From Bacteroidales bacterium (GTDB lineage Bacteria > Bacteroidota > Bacteroidia > Bacteroidales > Dysgonomonadaceae), in NCBI GenBank assembly GCA_012728155.1, contig JAAYFR010000235.1:1-6635 (forward strand): DNA of 6,635 bases, read 5' to 3'. The notes below the pieces were generated by a model. It was not told where the DNA came from. It searched no databases and saw only the letters and a program-made list of their open reading frames with translations. The translations under genes and the position numbers were made by a program. Shown in pieces: positions 1 to 5,720 of this stretch; within the stretch, counting starts at the first letter, position 1, and every line of letters starts with the position of its first letter.

Positions 1-80
1 CTCTATTGCTTTTTTAACGGGTATCTTCACCCTAACTATATAAGAATGATTAATTTATACTATTCAGTTTAACGGCGTTT

Positions 81-1754
81 TTAATCATGGAAAAGGGCGG
101 TATCCATGTTTTTCCCTTGCATTTTCTTCTTAAGTTGAGATTTTCTCACCCGGATGCTCTCCAAACTGGTATTCATAAAGGTGGCAAGTTGCCGATTATC
201 CGCATCACATGCCAATAACATCAACATCATTTTTTCAGTAGTATTCAGAACCCCCTCTTCATCTTCCAGATGGGTATAGGCATAAAAAGCCTCATCGTCG
301 GTAGCAATAGCTTTGGTAATATCTCGCAAATCGGTGTCGGTATTTTTCAATATTGTTTCCATCTCCCGATATACTTTCGGATGTGATGAAATATATCGTT
401 GGGTAAGGGTTTCGAACTCCCCTTGCAAAAATGCCAGACGACCCGATATATGGCTATAGAGTTGTAACAACCACTTACGTTTACCTGCCTCTTCTCTCAG
501 TATCTTGGCTTGTAATTCCTGCTGCTGCATCTTGTATTCAGCCTGCATCAACTTCAACTTAGCACTCCTCCTCACTTTGAATGCATGCATTACGATAAAA
601 ATAAGAACAATTACCAGTACCAATGCACCTATGACAATACGCAGATTCTGCTGACGTGCCCTAAGCACTTCATTCTCCGCTTCAGTAAGATCATATTTTT
701 TTTCCAGTTCCACAATACGAGTATCCAAACGGTCTCGAATAGACTGACTGTATAACGAAAAAGCATTTCTCAAATACTCATTAGACAATGAAAGATTGCC
801 TTGTTTCTCTGCAATATTAGCCACATTCTGATAATAAAGATAATTTTGTCTATAAGTAGTATCCTGTATGGATCCAATAGCCATTTGAGCATATAACATA
901 GCGCTATCCAACTGTTCAAGACCAGTATATCTATCTGAAATATTATAGTATAACCTCGACAGGTCAATACTTTCTTTCTGGTTATATGTAATTTGGAGTA
1001 ATTCCTTTTCTCTTTCCAAGGCATTTTCTGGCTCGCCTATCACGTCATAATAAATGGATTGCGCATTTAAAATAAAATAATTCTTTCCGAGTAATCGGTT
1101 ATAAAAAGATGAAAGTGTATCGAGGTATAGTTTACCTGTTTCAATCTTTTTCGGCACCATTTCATTCCAATAAAGAGCCAAATAAGTATCGAACAGATGA
1201 ATAGAATCCCTCTCTTGGTATGCGTAGTTAAGCGCTTTACGAAAATATTCATCTGCTACCGTATTACTACGATTCACATAATGAATATTACCCAGAAAAT
1301 AATTGATCAGATAGCCTATTGAGGGATCCGGGTTTTGCATAGAGAGAAATAATTTACCTGCTTCCCTGAGCGGTTCAAAGATCGTGCTATCCCTCACTCC
1401 CATCCTGGTACGGACAATACCCTGATAAGCCAGGGCGCGGATATAGTTGTTACTCTTAGGGTCGTAAAAACGGTAATAGTCGGAGACAGAGTTGATCAGG
1501 GAGTCACTGGTAAAATTGACATAGGTCTTATCATCCGAAATAATTTTCAACAGGCCATAATAAGCCTTGGTAGCCCGATCCAAATCCTCGGGATTAATCA
1601 TCTGTAGGCTGTCGGATACACGTTGCGGTTCACTGTCAATCATGCTATCCCAGGAAGATAACTGCTGGTACACATGTTCATTAGCCTTGTTTCCGCATGA
1701 ATAACAGACTACAAGACAACCCAGGGGCAATAGAAAGAAAAATAACCGCCACAT
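81..1754 (-). CDS. Membrane-anchored TPR regulator with C-terminal helix-turn-helix
   Basis: This encodes a 557-residue protein if the ATG at 1754 is used. The N-terminus is hydrophobic (MWRLFFFLLPLGCLVV) and is followed by CYSCGNK, a poor lipobox candidate, so it may be a signal peptide, lipoprotein signal or membrane anchor. Roughly residues 50-345 are helical with TPR-like spacing (for example the segment ending EYFRKALNYAYQERDS). A clear membrane helix lies near 370-392 (IVIGALVLVIVLIFIVMHAF), followed by a charged coiled coil (about 393-435). The C-terminus (about 500-550) resembles a LuxR-type helix-turn-helix: LNTTEKMMLMLLACDADNRQLATFMNTSLESIRVRKSQLKKKM. The inferred topology is periplasmic TPRs and a cytoplasmic DNA-binding tail, as in many Bacteroidales regulators. 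An upstream ATG at 1784 would add ten residues, but it lies inside the predicted -7 box, so 1754 is preferred. Target genes are unknown. The neighbouring exporter is divergent, and a functional link to it is only possible. Confidence 0.85.
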   Translation of the reverse strand: MWRLFFFLLPLGCLVVCYSCGNKANEHVYQQLSSWDSMIDSEPQRVSDSLQMINPEDLDRATKAYYGLLKIISDDKTYVNFTSDSLINSVSDYYRFYDPKSNNYIRALAYQGIVRTRMGVRDSTIFEPLREAGKLFLSMQNPDPSIGYLINYFLGNIHYVNRSNTVADEYFRKALNYAYQERDSIHLFDTYLALYWNEMVPKKIETGKLYLDTLSSFYNRLLGKNYFILNAQSIYYDVIGEPENALEREKELLQITYNQKESIDLSRLYYNISDRYTGLEQLDSAMLYAQMAIGSIQDTTYRQNYLYYQNVANIAEKQGNLSLSNEYLRNAFSLYSQSIRDRLDTRIVELEKKYDLTEAENEVLRARQQNLRIVIGALVLVIVLIFIVMHAFKVRRSAKLKLMQAEYKMQQQELQAKILREEAGKRKWLLQLYSHISGRLAFLQGEFETLTQRYISSHPKVYREMETILKNTDTDLRDITKAIATDDEAFYAYTHLEDEEGVLNTTEKMMLMLLACDADNRQLATFMNTSLESIRVRKSQLKKKMQGKNMDTALFHD

Positions 1755-1781
1755 CTTATAACCACGAATGAAAAAAGAATA

Positions 1782-1789
1782 CAAATATA
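1782..1789 (-). promoter_or_regulatory. Bacteroidetes -7 promoter box for the TPR regulator
   Basis: On the minus strand this reads TATATTTG, an exact match to the Bacteroidetes -7 consensus TAnnTTTG. It ends 27 bases before the ATG at 1754, giving a leader of about 20 bases. No good -33 TTTG was found at 19-21 bases upstream, so support rests on the -7 box and its position. Confidence 0.5.
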
Positions 1790-1905
1790 GTATTTTTTTT
1801 TAGCAATGTCTGTTTTTTACAACTTTGAGACCTCCATTAACCGATATTATTATGCTAAATTCTTTCAATAGGTAAACAGTTGATACTTTTTTGTCGTTAT
1901 AGCAC

Positions 1906-1928
1906 TACCGTTTATCATATCGACGGTA
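1906..1928 (+). promoter_or_regulatory. Inverted repeat in the MFS gene leader
   Basis: TACCGT (1906-1911) and ACGGTA (1923-1928) form a perfect 6-base inverted repeat with an 11-base loop, ending 16 bases before the exporter ATG. It could be an operator or a small leader hairpin. No convincing TAnnTTTG box was found for this gene in the 1790-1944 intergenic region. The arms are short and chance is possible. Confidence 0.2.
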
Positions 1929-1944
1929 TTTAGCATCGAACAGA

Positions 1945-3156
1945 ATGAACAATAATTGGAAGAGAGCCTTTGCAATAATCTGGAGTGGTCAGTTTTTCTC
2001 CATTCTCACCAGCAGCCTTGTTAATTTTGCCATTATTATATGGATCAGCCTACAGACCGGTTCTGCCGAGATGTTGGCTTGGGCAGCTATCGCGGCTCTG
2101 TTACCCCAGACAGTTATCGGTCCTTTTACCGGAGCATTGATAGATCGTTGGAACCGTAAACGGATCATGATGCTTTCCGACACCTTTATCGCGCTGTGCA
2201 CACTGATATTGGCCTTTCTCTTCTGGCTTGATATCGCGGAGATATGGCACATATTCGGCTTACTGGGGTTACGTTCAATCGGTTCAGCCTTTCATATGCC
2301 TGCCATGCAAGCTTCGGGTCCTCTGCTGGCTCCTACGGACCAGTTGACCCGGATAGCCGGAGTGAATCAGATCATCGCATCTGTCAGCCAGATTGCCGGT
2401 CCAGCTCTTGGTGCCATGCTGATAACCATATGGAAAATAGAATATGTACTCCTATTCGACGTGGCCGGAGCTTTGATAGCGGTAACATCACTTTTCTTTG
2501 TGCATATACCCAATCCTGAAAAGAAAGAAGGCAAAGAGAGGAATATTTTAAAGGAGATGAAAGAAGGAGTCTTGATTATACTTAGTAACAGGGGATTAAG
2601 TTGGGTTTTTCTTTACGATGTATCAGTCATGTTTTTCATCATCCCCATTAGTGTGTTATTTCCGCTGATGACCCTGGAATATTTCAATGGGACAGAATTC
2701 CAGGCCGGTATTATTGAAGCGATATGGAGTGTAGGAGCACTGGTAGGTGGCACTATCATGGGAGCAAAAGTTTACAAGATAAACCGTGTTGCATTAATCA
2801 ATTGGATGTACCTTGTCTGCGGCCTCACTTTCCTGTTGACTGGTCTCTTGTCACCCGGCGGATTTGTTTGGTTTGCTGTACTGACAGCTATCGGAGGTGT
2901 TTCGGGCGCTGTTTACAACTCTGCCTTTACCGGATTGCTGCAAACCAAGATAGAACCCGGTGCACTTGGAAGAGTTTTCTCCATGTTTTTTACTTTCAGC
3001 TTTATACCGGCAATGTTAGGATTGATCGGGATTGGTTTTGTAGCCGACGGGTTAGGGCTCACCACCTCATTTATCCTTTCCGGAATCATCATCTTTCTAA
3101 TAGGCATCGCCGCATTCCTTACTCCTGTCGCCATGCGACTCGACCGGCAGGGTTAA
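1945..3156 (+). CDS. MFS efflux transporter, Mef/EntS-like
   Basis: This encodes a 403-residue integral inner-membrane protein, close to the roughly 400-residue length of Mef-type macrolide exporters and EntS-like siderophore exporters. Hydrophobic segments run the whole length, consistent with 12 helices in two halves. The loop between helices 2 and 3 carries the MFS motif A, G63-A-L-I-D67-R68-W-N-R71-K72-R73. A charged central loop (about residues 190-208, PNPEKKEGKERN) separates the halves. The N-terminus (MNNNWKRAFAIIWSGQFFSILTSSL) is typical of the group and supports the start at 1945. By family it should be a proton-driven antiporter that exports a small molecule. The substrate cannot be read from sequence, and calling it a macrolide resistance gene would be over-reach. 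It is divergent from the TPR regulator, with about 190 bases between the two starts, and no partner gene follows it. Confidence 0.88.
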   Translation: MNNNWKRAFAIIWSGQFFSILTSSLVNFAIIIWISLQTGSAEMLAWAAIAALLPQTVIGPFTGALIDRWNRKRIMMLSDTFIALCTLILAFLFWLDIAEIWHIFGLLGLRSIGSAFHMPAMQASGPLLAPTDQLTRIAGVNQIIASVSQIAGPALGAMLITIWKIEYVLLFDVAGALIAVTSLFFVHIPNPEKKEGKERNILKEMKEGVLIILSNRGLSWVFLYDVSVMFFIIPISVLFPLMTLEYFNGTEFQAGIIEAIWSVGALVGGTIMGAKVYKINRVALINWMYLVCGLTFLLTGLLSPGGFVWFAVLTAIGGVSGAVYNSAFTGLLQTKIEPGALGRVFSMFFTFSFIPAMLGLIGIGFVADGLGLTTSFILSGIIIFLIGIAAFLTPVAMRLDRQG

Positions 3157-3225
3157 ATTCTTGCTATATGCATAGGAGAGACCTACTTTTTCGAGAGCAA
3201 CAAACACAAAATCAGTAAGCTTCGC

Positions 3226-3245
3226 GAAAGAGAAATTGCTCTTTC
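3226..3245 (+). terminator. Possible weak terminator hairpin after the MFS gene
   Basis: GAAAGAG (3226-3232) pairs with CTCTTTC (3239-3245) across a 6-base loop, 70 bases after the exporter stop. The stem is 7 bp and AT-rich, and it is followed by TCATTCTTT rather than a clean T run, so an intrinsic terminator is only possible. I see no gene in the rest of 3157-3336. Confidence 0.3.
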
Positions 3246-3336
3246 TCATTCTTTAGCCATCCAGTTTTCTAGGCTGATTTATCAAACAATTTGCATAAAC
3301 CGGTAGAATAAAGGATGATTTATACGAGAAATGTTG

Positions 3337-3344
3337 TATATTTG
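3337..3344 (+). promoter_or_regulatory. Bacteroidetes -7 promoter box for the PIN TA operon
   Basis: TATATTTG is an exact match to TAnnTTTG, 28 bases before the antitoxin ATG at 3373. A TATAC...GTATA inverted repeat (3321-3325 and 3336-3340) overlaps it and could be an operator for autoregulation, but the arms are only 5 bases. No TTTG is present at the right -33 distance. Confidence 0.45.
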
Positions 3345-3372
3345 TAGGAAGTGAACTCCAAAAAGACAGGTT

Positions 3373-3537
3373 ATGATTATTACAATCGATAAATCGATGA
3401 AAAGCCAAGACATCGAAAAATTATTGCAGCATCTGAAACCGCATAAGTTATTTCCAGCCAAACGTTTTGTGGGAAAACTTAAATGGGGCGAAGATGCACT
3501 TGCATATCAGAAGCGAATAAGGGATGAGTGGGATTAG
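3373..3537 (+). CDS. Small antitoxin of the PIN toxin pair
   Basis: This is a 54-residue reading frame beginning MIITIDKSMKSQDIEKLL and ending YQKRIRDEWD. Its TAG stop lies inside the following toxin gene: the toxin ATG at 3524 gives a 14-base overlap in another frame, the classic sign of translational coupling in type II TA operons. The sequence has the form I recall for small Bacteroidota proteins encoded just before PIN toxins: a short beta strand at the N-terminus, a helix carrying EKLLQHLKP, a basic middle (PAKRFVGKLKWGEDAL) and a conserved KRIRDEW tail. The presumed role is to bind and neutralise the PIN nuclease, the tail probably occupying the toxin surface, and to take part in repression of the operon. 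No classical VapB DNA-binding domain is obvious. It is shorter than most automatic gene-length cut-offs and easily missed. Confidence 0.75.
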   Translation: MIITIDKSMKSQDIEKLLQHLKPHKLFPAKRFVGKLKWGEDALAYQKRIRDEWD

Positions 3538-3895
3538 AGTATTGTGTGATACAAATCCGCTTATTTATTTGCTGGATGGCAATAACGAATTAGCGGATTT
3601 TCTAAATAACAAGCAGATACATATCTCTGTTATTACGGAACTCGAGTTGTTCGGCAAACCAAATTTGTCGGAAACTGATAGGCAAATTATTGAAACAATG
3701 CTCGAAAGTTGTTTTATTACTGAAATCAATCACGAAATAAAACAAATTTACAAATATATCAAGCAAAATTATACCCTAAAACTCCCCGATGCTGTTATTG
3801 CTGCTACAGCAATTAGTCTTGATATTCCGCTATTAACCTCTGATTACGATTTTCAAAAAATCCCCAATCTAAAACTGATCTACTGGCAGTTATAA
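3524..3895 (+). CDS. PIN-domain ribonuclease toxin, VapC-like
   Basis: This encodes a 123-residue single PIN domain, the normal length for VapC-type toxins. The acidic metal-binding residues are in the expected places: D9 in VLCDTNPLIYLL, E39 in VITELEL, D89 in KLPDAVIAATA, and D107 in LLTSDYDF. The family cleaves RNA (tRNA or rRNA in studied members) in the cytoplasm using Mg2+ or Mn2+, and is held inactive by its partner antitoxin. Nothing in the catalytic core appears lost, so the gene looks intact. The start at 3524 puts the D9 strand at the usual distance from the N-terminus and overlaps the antitoxin end by 14 bases. No further gene follows in the operon; beyond 3895 the decayed region begins. 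The RNA target cannot be predicted. Confidence 0.88.
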   Translation: MSGIRVLCDTNPLIYLLDGNNELADFLNNKQIHISVITELELFGKPNLSETDRQIIETMLESCFITEINHEIKQIYKYIKQNYTLKLPDAVIAATAISLDIPLLTSDYDFQKIPNLKLIYWQL

Positions 3896-3919
3896 ATATC
3901 TCAAAGATAATAGTCTAAT

Positions 3920-4120
3920 TTAAAAACATAGGCAAATTTTATCGGATACTTCCACGCGGCAGGCCTGGATAGTAAGCGCTTCCTGACCGGAAGTCTTGGG
4001 ATCTTTCCCTTCACCGGAGGTGGAAAACCTTGCAGCGTTGATTCCCTGTTCCACGAGGTATTTCCTCACTGCCTCGATCCTTCTGAACGAGAGTCTGTCG
4101 GTGTAACCGGTGATCTCCAT
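3920..4120 (-). pseudogene. OmpA C-terminal (peptidoglycan-binding) domain remnant
   Basis: Read on the minus strand, this gives MEITGYTDRLSFRRIEAVRKY, then LVEQGINAARFSTSGEGKDP, and later ACRVEVSDK. It follows the OmpA C-terminal domain order: the ITGYTD strand, the (L)S-RR-EAV-YL helix, the GEGK-DP turn and the final R-VEV strand. Relative to my memory of the family, about nine residues between GYTDR and LSFRR are missing, and so is most of the segment before the last strand, including the usual LxPDRR lead-in to RVEV. The N-terminal barrel and linker are absent; the same frame stays open upstream to a stop at 4214-4216, but that stretch does not look like OmpA. The family anchors the outer membrane to peptidoglycan; this piece is too damaged to do so. 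It ends 24 bases from the PIN toxin stop, tail to tail. Confidence 0.6.
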
Positions 4121-4158
4121 GTCGGTGGTATTGAATTCCTTGCAGTTAACCTTTGTAT

Positions 4159-4402
4159 CTACAACGAAACACGGAATGCAGCTAATTTCTGGGACAAGTC
4201 CGAAATCGCCCCGTTAAGTGTATCTATCTCTTCAGGCGTAAACTGAACCGGTTTCCCATTCACCTCATTACCATTTATACGTTGACTAAGCCAACTTTTT
4301 GTTTTGTTAAAATAATTCTTTGCGATATACGATATACGATTCTCCTATTGCTTTCAATCGACGCAGGTCATTGTATGTTTCCACTTGTTCGTCCAGTGGC
4401 AC
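4159..4402 (-). pseudogene. DUF5053-like small protein remnant, frameshifted
   Basis: The minus strand reads VPLDEQVETYNDLRRLKAIGE in one frame and, after a one-base change of frame, IAKNYFNKTKSWLSQRIN followed by GNEVNGKPVQFTPEEIDTLN and SDLSQKLAAFRVSL with stop TAG at 4159-4161. The second part has the YFxK(T/S)xxWLxQR(I/L)NG-x-xVNGKPxxFT signature that I recall from DUF5053, a Bacteroidota family of about 100-130 residues with unknown function. The two parts are out of frame because of a 7-base tandem duplication at 4323-4336; removing one copy joins them as ...IGESYIAKNYFNK.... The N-terminus is missing or replaced at the junction with the SusD-like piece near 4400. The C-terminus looks complete. 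There is no sign of a promoter, so it is treated as a pseudogene. Confidence 0.6.
4323..4336. repeat. 7-base tandem duplication inside the DUF5053 remnant
   Basis: CGATATA occurs twice in direct tandem (4323-4329, 4330-4336), followed by CGAT (4337-4340). On the coding (minus) strand this is TCGTATATCGTATATCG. Deleting exactly one unit restores an uninterrupted reading frame through both halves of the remnant, so the duplication is the likely inactivating event, produced by strand slippage. Confidence 0.75.
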
Positions 4403-4560
4403 TCTTACCCGCACGCAATTGGGCTTCGGCCAAAATAAAATACAGTTCCGATTTGCTCAGAAGATGTATCGGTTGTGAGCCTAAATCATACCATGCAGAA
4501 AAAGCCAAGCTACCATCTGCAACTTGCGCTATCTCCTCATTACCGGGCTCATAAGCCTCG
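4395..4560 (-). pseudogene. SusD/RagB-like lipoprotein fragment
   Basis: The minus strand has one open frame reading EAYEPGNEEIAQVADGSLAF, then SAWYDLGSQPIHLLSKSELY and FILAEAQLRAGKSATG. The pattern S-A-W-Y ... P-I-(x)-L-(L/M)-(x)-(x)-S-E-L-x-F-I-L-A-E-A-x-L-R-x-G is that of the C-terminal half of SusD-like outer-membrane nutrient-binding lipoproteins, where the SEL-FI-AEA helix is TPR-like. Only about 55 of the usual 500 or so residues are present, and the frame stops (TGA) soon after 4395. The neighbouring segment 4561-4590 in another frame, WRATAYALKER, could also derive from SusD. No SusC partner or glycan-use genes are present, so this is debris and not a working utilisation locus. Assignment to the exact SusD subfamily is uncertain. 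Confidence 0.5.
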
Positions 4561-4590
4561 TTCCTTCAACGCATAAGCTGTAGCTCTCCA

Positions 4591-4859
4591 TTGATCAATA
4601 TCCGCATATTGATGCGAAATAAAATTCCTCATACTATAAATCTGTTTCAAGGGATTTGAGGGTAATTTGAAAGCAATGAACTACTGGTTTTCCGATTAAT
4701 TGCCAAAGCAGTTTCTCCAATAAACTAAATACGCATAAGGTTTGCGTCTAAAATAGTCATGCCCCATGGTGTAGATAAAAAATCATTCACAACATGAATA
4801 TCTTTGCTTCTTTCTTGTATAATCCAATATATATTAAATATCACATCGTTACTATTGTT
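4591..4859 (-). pseudogene. HepT-like HEPN toxin remnant (DUF86 family)
   Basis: Read from 4859 downwards the minus strand gives NDVIFNIYWIIQERSKDI, then HVVNDFLSTPWGMTILDA, NLMRI, an in-frame TAG (4725-4727), FIGETALAINRKTSSSLL, SNYPQIP, and after a one-base frame change KQIYSMRNFISHQYADID. This matches the HepT/DUF86 plan: ER(T/S)KDI, the (V)DDFL-S--GM--LDA block, a central (F)IGE helix, YP-IPW(K/R)QI, and the catalytic R-x4-H motif (RNFISH) followed by H-x-Y, the site AMPylated by the MntA partner in studied systems. Inserting one G after 4648 restores the expected IPWKQI and joins the frames. Nearly the full family length is present; only the last roughly 20-25 residues are lost, replaced by sequence leading into the SusD-like fragment. 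No convincing mntA nucleotidyltransferase is found upstream, and no start codon fits well. It cannot make a full protein. Confidence 0.7.
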
Positions 4860-4863
4860 TCCG

Positions 4864-4881
4864 AAACAACTTATGTTGTTT
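4864..4881. repeat. Perfect 7-base inverted repeat
   Basis: AAACAAC (4864-4870) and GTTGTTT (4875-4881) flank TTAT. The half-site ACAAC/GTTGT is the same as in the inverted repeat over the hicA promoter about 115 bases to the right. It may be a second operator or a small hairpin at the start of the HepT remnant. The remainder of 4882-4953 shows nothing recognisable. Confidence 0.4.
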
Positions 4882-4953
4882 GGATTCTATTCAATACCGA
4901 TCATTCACCCACATCGACTTTTGCACAATGCTTTAATGAAACTATAGATAAAT

Positions 4954-4985
4954 CTTGCATCGCAACTAAATAATAGTTACTTTTG
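4954..4985 (+). promoter_or_regulatory. hicAB promoter (-33 and -7)
   Basis: TTG at 4955-4957 (in CTTG) lies 20 bases before TACTTTTG (4978-4985), matching the Bacteroidetes arrangement TTTG-N19-21-TAnnTTTG with one mismatch in the -33 box. Transcription would begin around 4990, only about 12 bases before the hicA ATG at 5002, giving a very short leader. Confidence 0.6.
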
Positions 4986-4998
4986 TTGTAAAAACAAC
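4985..4998. promoter_or_regulatory. Operator-like inverted repeat at the hicAB start
   Basis: GTTGT (4985-4989) and ACAAC (4994-4998) are separated by AAAA. The repeat begins at the last base of the -7 box and covers the predicted transcription start, an ideal place for repression by the ribbon-helix-helix domain of HicB. The arms are short (5 bases), so this is a candidate only. Confidence 0.4.
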
Positions 4999-5001
4999 TC
5001 T

Positions 5002-5265
5002 ATGGGTTCGCATGAAAAGTTATTAGAGCGGTTCTTAAGGCTTCCGAATGATTTCACGTGGGATGAATTGAAACGGTTGTTAAGCAAATACGGGTACAAG
5101 CAGTACAACAAGGGCAAAACATCGGGTTCCCGGGTTGTTTTTGAAAAAGAGGGTTCAAAGGTTTCACTTGACCTGCACAAGCCGCACCCTAAAAATATTC
5201 TGAAACCCTACCAGATGCGGGATGTATTGGATTTTTTAAAAAGAATTGAAATTATAAAAGAATAA
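5002..5265 (+). CDS. hicA: HicA-type mRNA interferase toxin
   Basis: This encodes an 87-residue protein with the small double-stranded-RNA-binding-like fold of the HicA/YcfA family: LLERFLRLPNDFTWDELKRLL (7-27), YGYKQYNKGKTSGSRVVF (30-47), a beta hairpin, LHKPHP (58-63) and a C-terminal helix (YQMRDVLDFLKRI). HicA proteins bind and cleave mRNA independently of translation and are neutralised by HicB. Typical HicA carries a catalytic histidine in the GSHxxF strand; here the position is R44 (GSRVVF), while H59 and H62 are kept. I recall GSR variants among Bacteroidota homologues, so this may be a subfamily trait and not a loss. The start at 5002 is favoured by the promoter position and by alignment of the E-KL-ERFL-LP-DF N-terminus. 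hicB begins 4 bases after the stop, so the two form an operon. Confidence 0.88.
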   Translation: MGSHEKLLERFLRLPNDFTWDELKRLLSKYGYKQYNKGKTSGSRVVFEKEGSKVSLDLHKPHPKNILKPYQMRDVLDFLKRIEIIKE

Positions 5266-5269
5266 AGTC

Positions 5270-5614
5270 ATGGACAATATATTAAAATATAAGGATTTTA
5301 TTGCCACTGTGAAATACAGTGACGAGGACGGGGCATTTATCGGGCGTATAGAAGGGATTGATTCCATCGTATCATTTGAAGGAGAGAGCGTGGAAGAATT
5401 AAAATTCTCTTTCCGGGAAGCCGTGGAAAGTTATCTTTCGTTTTGTAAACGAAAAGGTATTACAGAAGTACAAAAATCTTACACAGGGACGTTCAATGTA
5501 AGGATCAATTCCGATTTACACCGCAGGGCGGCAATGACTGCCAAGCAGAGCGGCAAGTCTTTAAATTCCTTTGTAAAGGAATCCATAGAACAGCGATTGG
5601 AGCATATTCATTGA
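5270..5614 (+). CDS. hicB: HicB-type antitoxin with C-terminal ribbon-helix-helix
   Basis: This encodes a 114-residue protein. Residues 1-70 form the HicB partial RNase H-like fold (YKDFIATVKYSDEDGAFIGR, then IEGIDSIVSFEGESVEELK and the FREAVESYLSFCKRKG helix), which binds and blocks HicA. Residues 74-110 are a ribbon-helix-helix DNA-binding domain: the strand FNVRINSDLH, helix RRAAMTAKQSG and helix SLNSFVKESIEQRL. This domain should dimerise and repress the operon, probably at the inverted repeat over the promoter. The length and domain order match the long HicB class, and nothing is truncated. It lies 4 bases downstream of hicA and is the last gene of the operon. The 106-base gap to the convergent DUF6266 gene holds no clear terminator, only a loose TTTCCG/CGGAAA pair (5670-5675 and 5696-5701) with a 20-base loop. 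Confidence 0.9.
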   Translation: MDNILKYKDFIATVKYSDEDGAFIGRIEGIDSIVSFEGESVEELKFSFREAVESYLSFCKRKGITEVQKSYTGTFNVRINSDLHRRAAMTAKQSGKSLNSFVKESIEQRLEHIH

Positions 5615-5720
5615 TTATTGATATTGTCATGTTTTCTTTTAGCCATACTGTCATTACTTTTATACATATTTTCCGGTTTAATCTTCCTGTAGTGACGGAA
5701 AGGATAATCAAAGATAAACT

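Noticed and set aside
1..80. Possible gene, RNA or terminator at the left edge
   Set aside because: There is only a 4-base GGGT/ACCC pairing and AT-rich sequence; nothing could be supported.
1067..1252. Minus-strand ORF, and a similar one at 770-1024
   Set aside because: Both lie inside the TPR regulator gene in another frame and have no family features.
2244..3218. Plus-strand ORFs at 2244-2519 and 2724-3218 and minus-strand ORFs at 1989-2252 and 2913-3134
   Set aside because: These overlap the MFS transporter in other frames; their compositions (rich in Cys, Arg, Ser) are those of shadow frames.
4282..4554. Plus-strand ORF of 90 codons in the remnant region
   Set aside because: It is antisense to the SusD-like and DUF5053 remnants, whose minus-strand translations carry recognisable motifs; the plus-strand product has none.
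4880..4975. Possible mntA nucleotidyltransferase remnant upstream of the HepT remnant (minus strand reads IKALCKSRCG before a stop)
   Set aside because: Only about ten residues resemble an MntA N-terminus and the GSx10DxD catalytic motif is absent, so this is too little to call.
3896..5001. Integron-type attC sites or CRISPR repeats around the TA modules
   Set aside because: No regularly spaced repeats or paired attC core sites were seen; the only repeats are the 7-base duplication and short inverted repeats.
4977..5180. Minus-strand ORF over the hicA start
   Set aside because: It is antisense to the well-supported hicA gene and promoter.
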